From contig OY970217.1 in the NCBI GenBank assembly GCA_963713965.1, forward strand, positions 2,480,001-2,544,000: 64,000 bases of DNA. The letters run 5' to 3'. The stretch comes from CALAGB01 sp963713965 (GTDB lineage: Bacteria > Chloroflexota > Chloroflexia > Thermomicrobiales > Thermomicrobiaceae). The notes under the pieces were generated by a model, which worked only from the letters and a program-made list of their open reading frames with translations, searched no databases and was not told the origin of the DNA. A program made the translations under genes and the position numbers. Of this stretch, positions 60,899 through 64,000 are shown one piece after another. Positions within the stretch are counted from its first letter, which is position 1, and each line of letters begins with the position of its first letter.

Positions 60899-61465
60899 TC
60901 ACTCGTTCTCGTCGTGCCGCTCCGATGCGTTGATGGCAGTCTTGCGCCCAAAGACCTGAATGACGCGTGAGGTGATCCACATGCTTGCGCGCATGCGCGT
61001 CGTGGGACCGTCGTCTTCCGTCGATTCTCGTTTAAGCGTGAGAGGGAGCCCCGCACCGATGCGGTCGAGGACTTGAGGCAGACTCTCGCGCGACATGCGC
61101 CGCCAGCCTTGCCCGAGCATCCAACCGACTGTCCGCGCCGTGACTCCGGCGAAGCCCACTTGTTCCAGGGTCAGTCGGGTTCCGTTCTGCACCGCCTCCA
61201 GCGTGAACGTGACCGTCGTATCGATCGGACCTCCGCGCCAGCTGAACGAGAGCCGATGAAGCAGGTGGACTTCGAGCACCTCACAGTTGACGATGCCGTC
61301 AAAGCCTGGCGCGGGCGAGGTGCGGAAGGTGAACCGGTGTCCGACGACCGGTAAGAAATCGTTGGGCATCAGCCAGGCTTCCAGCGCCTCACGCTCGGTC
61401 AAAGCCGCCCAGACGCGCTCCGGCGGGTGCGGATAGGTGACCGTGAACCGCACGCTGCCGCTCAC
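60899..61465 (-). CDS. AHSA1/SRPBCC-domain protein
   Basis: A 188-residue protein with the AHSA1 fold: TYPHPPERVWAALTEREALEAWLMPNDF and ending GWMLGQGWRRMSRESLPQV. A basic extension of about 45 residues follows. It overlaps the preceding ArsR gene by four bases, the common ArsR-AHSA1 pair seen in many bacteria. Function of such pairs is not established. Confidence 0.87.
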   Translation of the reverse strand: MSGSVRFTVTYPHPPERVWAALTEREALEAWLMPNDFLPVVGHRFTFRTSPAPGFDGIVNCEVLEVHLLHRLSFSWRGGPIDTTVTFTLEAVQNGTRLTLEQVGFAGVTARTVGWMLGQGWRRMSRESLPQVLDRIGAGLPLTLKRESTEDDGPTTRMRASMWITSRVIQVFGRKTAINASERHDENE

Positions 61466-61782
61466 TGCTGATCCAGGTAGGCGCCGAGCGCACCCAGCTT
61501 GTCATGCCAAAAGCGTTGGTAATGCCCCACCCAGTCGTAGACCTCGCGTAACCGCACAGCGTTGAGACGGTAGCGCCGCTCACGACCGGCCGACTGCCAC
61601 GTCACCAGTCCCGCCTGGCGCAGTACCTTCAGATGCTGCGAGATGGCGGGTTGGGTCAGGTCAAACTGCTCCACTAGCTGCCCGACCGAGCGCTCGCCGC
61701 CACTCAGTTCGTCGAGGATCGCCCGACGCGTGGGGGCCGCTATGGCGTGATAGACGTCTTCGTGACTCATCAGGTTTTGCAT
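61462..61782 (-). CDS. ArsR-family winged-helix regulator
   Basis: A 106-residue repressor: DVYHAIAAPTRRAILDELSGGERSVGQLVEQFDLTQPAISQHLKVLRQAGLVTWQSAGRERRYRL. No metal-binding Cys. The start at 61782 coincides with the expected first transcribed base, so the message may be leaderless; the Met four codons later is an alternative. Co-transcribed with the AHSA1 gene. Confidence 0.9.
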   Translation of the reverse strand: MQNLMSHEDVYHAIAAPTRRAILDELSGGERSVGQLVEQFDLTQPAISQHLKVLRQAGLVTWQSAGRERRYRLNAVRLREVYDWVGHYQRFWHDKLGALGAYLDQQ

Positions 61783-61788
61783 GAGGAT

Positions 61789-61817
61789 ATATAAGCAGAT
61801 ACTTATGTGATTGTCAA
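61789..61817 (-). promoter_or_regulatory. Sigma-70-type promoter of the ArsR-AHSA1 pair
   Basis: On the minus strand TTGACA (61817-61812), a 17-base spacer, and TTATAT (61794-61789). ATAAG/CTTAT half sites (61791-61795 and 61801-61805) between the boxes are a candidate operator. Confidence 0.65.
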
Positions 61818-61821
61818 GACA

Positions 61822-62241
61822 TCACGCGGTGATGAGCTCGATGTCGAGCGAAACCACGCCCAGGGCGAGTGAGGCGACTCCCGCGTAGAGGAGCCAGATG
61901 AAGCGGTTTGGCTCGGTGACGTCTTTACCGGCCGAGGAGATGAAATAGCCAGCGGGCATGAGGATGGCGGCAGCCCAGATTCCGTTGCGAGCGAAGAAGG
62001 CGAGCGCTTCGCTCATCTTGGCGGCTTCGGCCAGGATCAGGCCGACCAATGCGAGCGTAACCAACACTCCGGCATGTGCGTGCCCGGCACGGGCGAATGT
62101 GCGCTGGAAGTCGGTGGCCGGTCGCCGGCCGCGAACCGTGCGCAGCACGACGATCCCGCCCCATTCGATGGCGACGATCGACAACAGTATGGATCCGGCC
62201 GTCGTTCGGGTTCCCTCTGAGAGTGTCAATGTGGGGACCAA
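61822..62241 (-). CDS. Small membrane protein, unknown function
   Basis: A 139-residue protein with four hydrophobic segments; starts at TTG with GAGGAGA six bases upstream. RTFARAGHAHAGVLVTLALVGLILAEA is the most distinctive stretch, with two His near a helix start. It is divergent from a TetR regulator and shares the operator region with it, so that regulator likely controls it. Confidence 0.7.
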   Translation of the reverse strand: MVPTLTLSEGTRTTAGSILLSIVAIEWGGIVVLRTVRGRRPATDFQRTFARAGHAHAGVLVTLALVGLILAEAAKMSEALAFFARNGIWAAAILMPAGYFISSAGKDVTEPNRFIWLLYAGVASLALGVVSLDIELITA

Positions 62242-62291
62242 TCGGGGTCTCCTCTCGAAGCGTTGTCGGGGAATCGGGTATTCCGACGTAA

Positions 62292-62339
62292 CTTGACAAT
62301 GTCAAGATAACAAACAGACCTTATCTTGTCAATGTCTAG
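62292..62339. promoter_or_regulatory. Operator between the membrane protein and TetR genes
   Basis: A perfect palindrome CTTGACAATGTCAAG (62292-62306) and a degenerate inverted copy of the 19-base unit (62321-62339). The pair suggests two dimer sites for the TetR protein. Confidence 0.65.
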
Positions 62340-62355
62340 ATTGTCGTCGTACAAT
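62326..62355 (+). promoter_or_regulatory. Promoter of the TetR gene
   Basis: TTGTCA (62326-62331), an 18-base spacer and TACAAT (62350-62355). The expected start point is at or next to the GTG at 62362. Confidence 0.55.
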
Positions 62356-62361
62356 TGGATT

Positions 62362-62976
62362 GTGACTGAACAAGATTCCACGCGAGCCGACCAACGCCCG
62401 TATCACCATGGCGACTTAAGCCGGATTCTGTTACACGAAGCTGTCCGTGCGATTGAAGAGTCGGGCGCGGCCGCGCTCAGCCTGCGATTGGTCGCGCGTC
62501 GCGCCGGAGTATCTCATGCCGCGCCGGCCCATCATTTTGGGGACAAGACCGGGCTGCTCACCGCCGTCGCGATCGAGGGTTACCAACAACTGGAATTTGA
62601 ACTCTCACAGGTAGCGGAGGAGACCGGTAGCTTTCTCGAAGTTGGTGTCGCCTATGTACGCTTCGCGTTGGACAACAAGGGGTTTTTCGAGGTCATGTTC
62701 CAACCCGAACTCTTCGATGCTAACGATCCCGACCTCATCGAAGCACGGGCACTGACCAGTCGCACGCTCTATGGACCGCTCTCAACTCCTGGCGCTGGCG
62801 ATGTCTCGACTGACGCGCTATGGGCCGGCGTCGCGGCCTGGTCGCTAGTGCACGGCTTCGCCACGCTGTGGCTGAACCGAGTCGTGCCGTCTGGACTCGG
62901 CGAGGATCCGGAACAGGCCGCCCGCGCCGTGCTTTCGAGCATCTTCAAGCCACTGCCAGGCGCGAGCGGAACGTGA
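62362..62976 (+). CDS. TetR/AcrR-family regulator
   Basis: About 204 residues from GTG. The DNA-binding domain is PYHHGDLSRILLHEAVRAIEESGAAALSLRLVARRAGVSHAAPAHHFGDKTGLLTAV, close to the branch of TetR proteins with a WHG-type C-terminal domain (WAGVAAWSLVHGFATLWLN). Likely represses itself and the divergent membrane protein through the palindromic operator. Confidence 0.88.
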   Translation: MTEQDSTRADQRPYHHGDLSRILLHEAVRAIEESGAAALSLRLVARRAGVSHAAPAHHFGDKTGLLTAVAIEGYQQLEFELSQVAEETGSFLEVGVAYVRFALDNKGFFEVMFQPELFDANDPDLIEARALTSRTLYGPLSTPGAGDVSTDALWAGVAAWSLVHGFATLWLNRVVPSGLGEDPEQAARAVLSSIFKPLPGASGT

Positions 62977-63089
62977 GCGTGCCCAGCGGGATGGTGCACT
63001 CGGTCAAACGGTGCCAACTGGAGACGGAGGCGAGTCAGGCCCGCCATTCAACGAGCGCTGACCCGCGCGCCTGAGTCACACCGCAAAGC

Positions 63090-64000
63090 TCATGACGACG
63101 GCCTGACATTCTGGTTCATGCGGAAGAAGTTGGTCGGATCGTATTTGTCCTTGATCGCGACCAGCCGTTCGTAGTTCTCCCCGTACGAACTCCGCACGCG
63201 ATCGTCCGCTTCATCCATGCCCATGAAGTTGAGAACCGCGTTGTTCGCGGCATGGGGCTGAAGTGCCCGGTACAGGTCACGCGCCCATCCGACGTGGACG
63301 TCTGATTCGGTAGGATCGGTCCAATTGGCGAGGATTAGCACGTCATGATGTGCTCCTCGATGGGGATAGGCTGTCTCCGTCGTCCCGACCCGATTGTAGG
63401 CACCGTGGTAGTGGTGAATGAACGTCATCGAGAGTGGGGAGGGCATCGAGGAGGCACGCTCGACGATCGTGTCGATCGCGCCATCGCTGAGCTCTGGTAG
63501 CAGCCGCGACTTCCAGTAGTTCTGGCGATCGTTCGGGAAGCCCGCATCGAACAAAGACTGCATCACGGTGTACGGGATCGGGCCGATCAGGTCGGCAATC
63601 GGTGGTCCGAAGGAGCGCACCGGCTCGATAACGCGTTCTCCCTCAGAGATGTCACCGGCGTAGCAGACAACGATTCCAACGAGTCTGTTTCCGTCCGGGT
63701 CAGTGAGGAATCCTGCTTCGGCTGTCAGCTCATCCGGCGCATTGGCGACGAAGTCTCGATAGAAACGCAGTACCTCGGAGGCGCGGTCGACCGGATGAAA
63801 GACGGGGCCGCCGAGCACCTGAGCATGTGGGTGTAGCTGATATTCGAATGACGTGACGATCCCGAAATTGCCGCCTCCTCCGCGGATCGCCCAGAAGAGA
63901 TCCTCGTTCTCGCGATCGTTGGCATGCAATAAGCTTCCATCGGCGGTCACGACGTCGGCCGACAGCAAGTTGTCGCAGGCAAGCCCGTGAAGTCCGTTCA
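63090..64000 (-). CDS. FAD-linked oxidoreductase, berberine-bridge type (N-terminus outside window)
   Basis: The C-terminal 303 residues of a PCMH-type flavin oxidoreductase. GLHGLACDNLLSADVVTADG at the window edge and LFWAIRGGGGNFGIVTSFEY belong to the FAD-binding domain. The final NYERLVAIKDKYDPTNFFRMNQNV is the BBE domain, which ends this family. The frame is open to base 64000, so the start lies beyond the window. Substrate unknown. Confidence 0.88.
   Translation of the reverse strand, partial: NGLHGLACDNLLSADVVTADGSLLHANDRENEDLFWAIRGGGGNFGIVTSFEYQLHPHAQVLGGPVFHPVDRASEVLRFYRDFVANAPDELTAEAGFLTDPDGNRLVGIVVCYAGDISEGERVIEPVRSFGPPIADLIGPIPYTVMQSLFDAGFPNDRQNYWKSRLLPELSDGAIDTIVERASSMPSPLSMTFIHHYHGAYNRVGTTETAYPHRGAHHDVLILANWTDPTESDVHVGWARDLYRALQPHAANNAVLNFMGMDEADDRVRSSYGENYERLVAIKDKYDPTNFFRMNQNVRPSS

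Overview
The window is 64 kb of GC-rich, densely packed bacterial chromosome. I read it as a member of the Chloroflexota, most likely Thermomicrobia or a close relative. The pointers are three F420-type luciferase-like oxidoreductases, a CruF-type carotenoid operon, an ECF sigma factor with DGPF partners, a Ser/Thr kinase carrying a TolB-like propeller, and GTG/TTG starts. There is no rRNA, tRNA, CRISPR array, phage module or replication origin that I could recognise. The assignment is inference; an actinobacterial origin cannot be excluded by eye.

Layout. 0.1-3.2 kb: an ABC-2 exporter pair followed by a phosphotransferase. 3.4-5.8 kb: SRPBCC/DoxX and DUF4166 proteins and a nitroreductase. 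6-10.3 kb: PAP2 phosphatase, an sdpR-sdpI pair with a clear promoter and operator, an Rsm22-like methyltransferase, two small envelope proteins and a thioredoxin-like protein. 10.4-21.2 kb: three LLM-class flavin enzymes interleaved with an ABC-F protein, a NUDIX hydrolase, release factor 3, an MFS carrier and a tandem universal stress protein. 21.3-26.2 kb: a decayed AHSA1 gene beside an inverted-repeat element, gamma-glutamyltransferase, then a DGPF/VOC/DGPF/ECF sigma cluster. 26.5-31.1 kb: RidA, a LuxR-type ATPase regulator broken by about five frameshifts, a cupin and an NTF2-like protein. 31.3-37.5 kb: the propeller kinase, GlsB, a cytidylate-kinase-like protein and a TauE/SafE transporter.

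37.7-48.7 kb is the metabolic core. A FadR-type regulator precedes a gamma-delta fusion, alpha and beta subunits of a 2-oxoacid:ferredoxin oxidoreductase. The alpha subunit carries the residues known from oxalate oxidoreductase. Two more thiamine diphosphate enzymes follow: an AceE/transketolase-like E1 and an acetolactate-synthase-like protein. Between these two lies a complete IS110-family element of about 1.26 kb, inserted inside a palindromic intergenic repeat. Its ends can be placed to the base, and its noncoding left end folds into a bridge-RNA-like structure whose loop strands match target and donor.

49-54.3 kb: a Sco-like lipoprotein, a CpXC protein, small unknown proteins, ribosomal protein L25, a MarR regulator and a PIG-L deacetylase. 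54.4-60.4 kb: a tightly coupled carotenoid operon (TetR, CrtB, family-2 glycosyltransferase, CruF fused to an acyltransferase, CrtI) suited to making an acylated carotenoid glycoside. 60.4-64 kb: VOC, AHSA1 and ArsR genes, a small membrane protein divergent from a TetR regulator with a shared operator, and the 3' part of a berberine-bridge-type flavin oxidoreductase cut by the window edge. Several families of palindromic intergenic repeats are scattered through the window.
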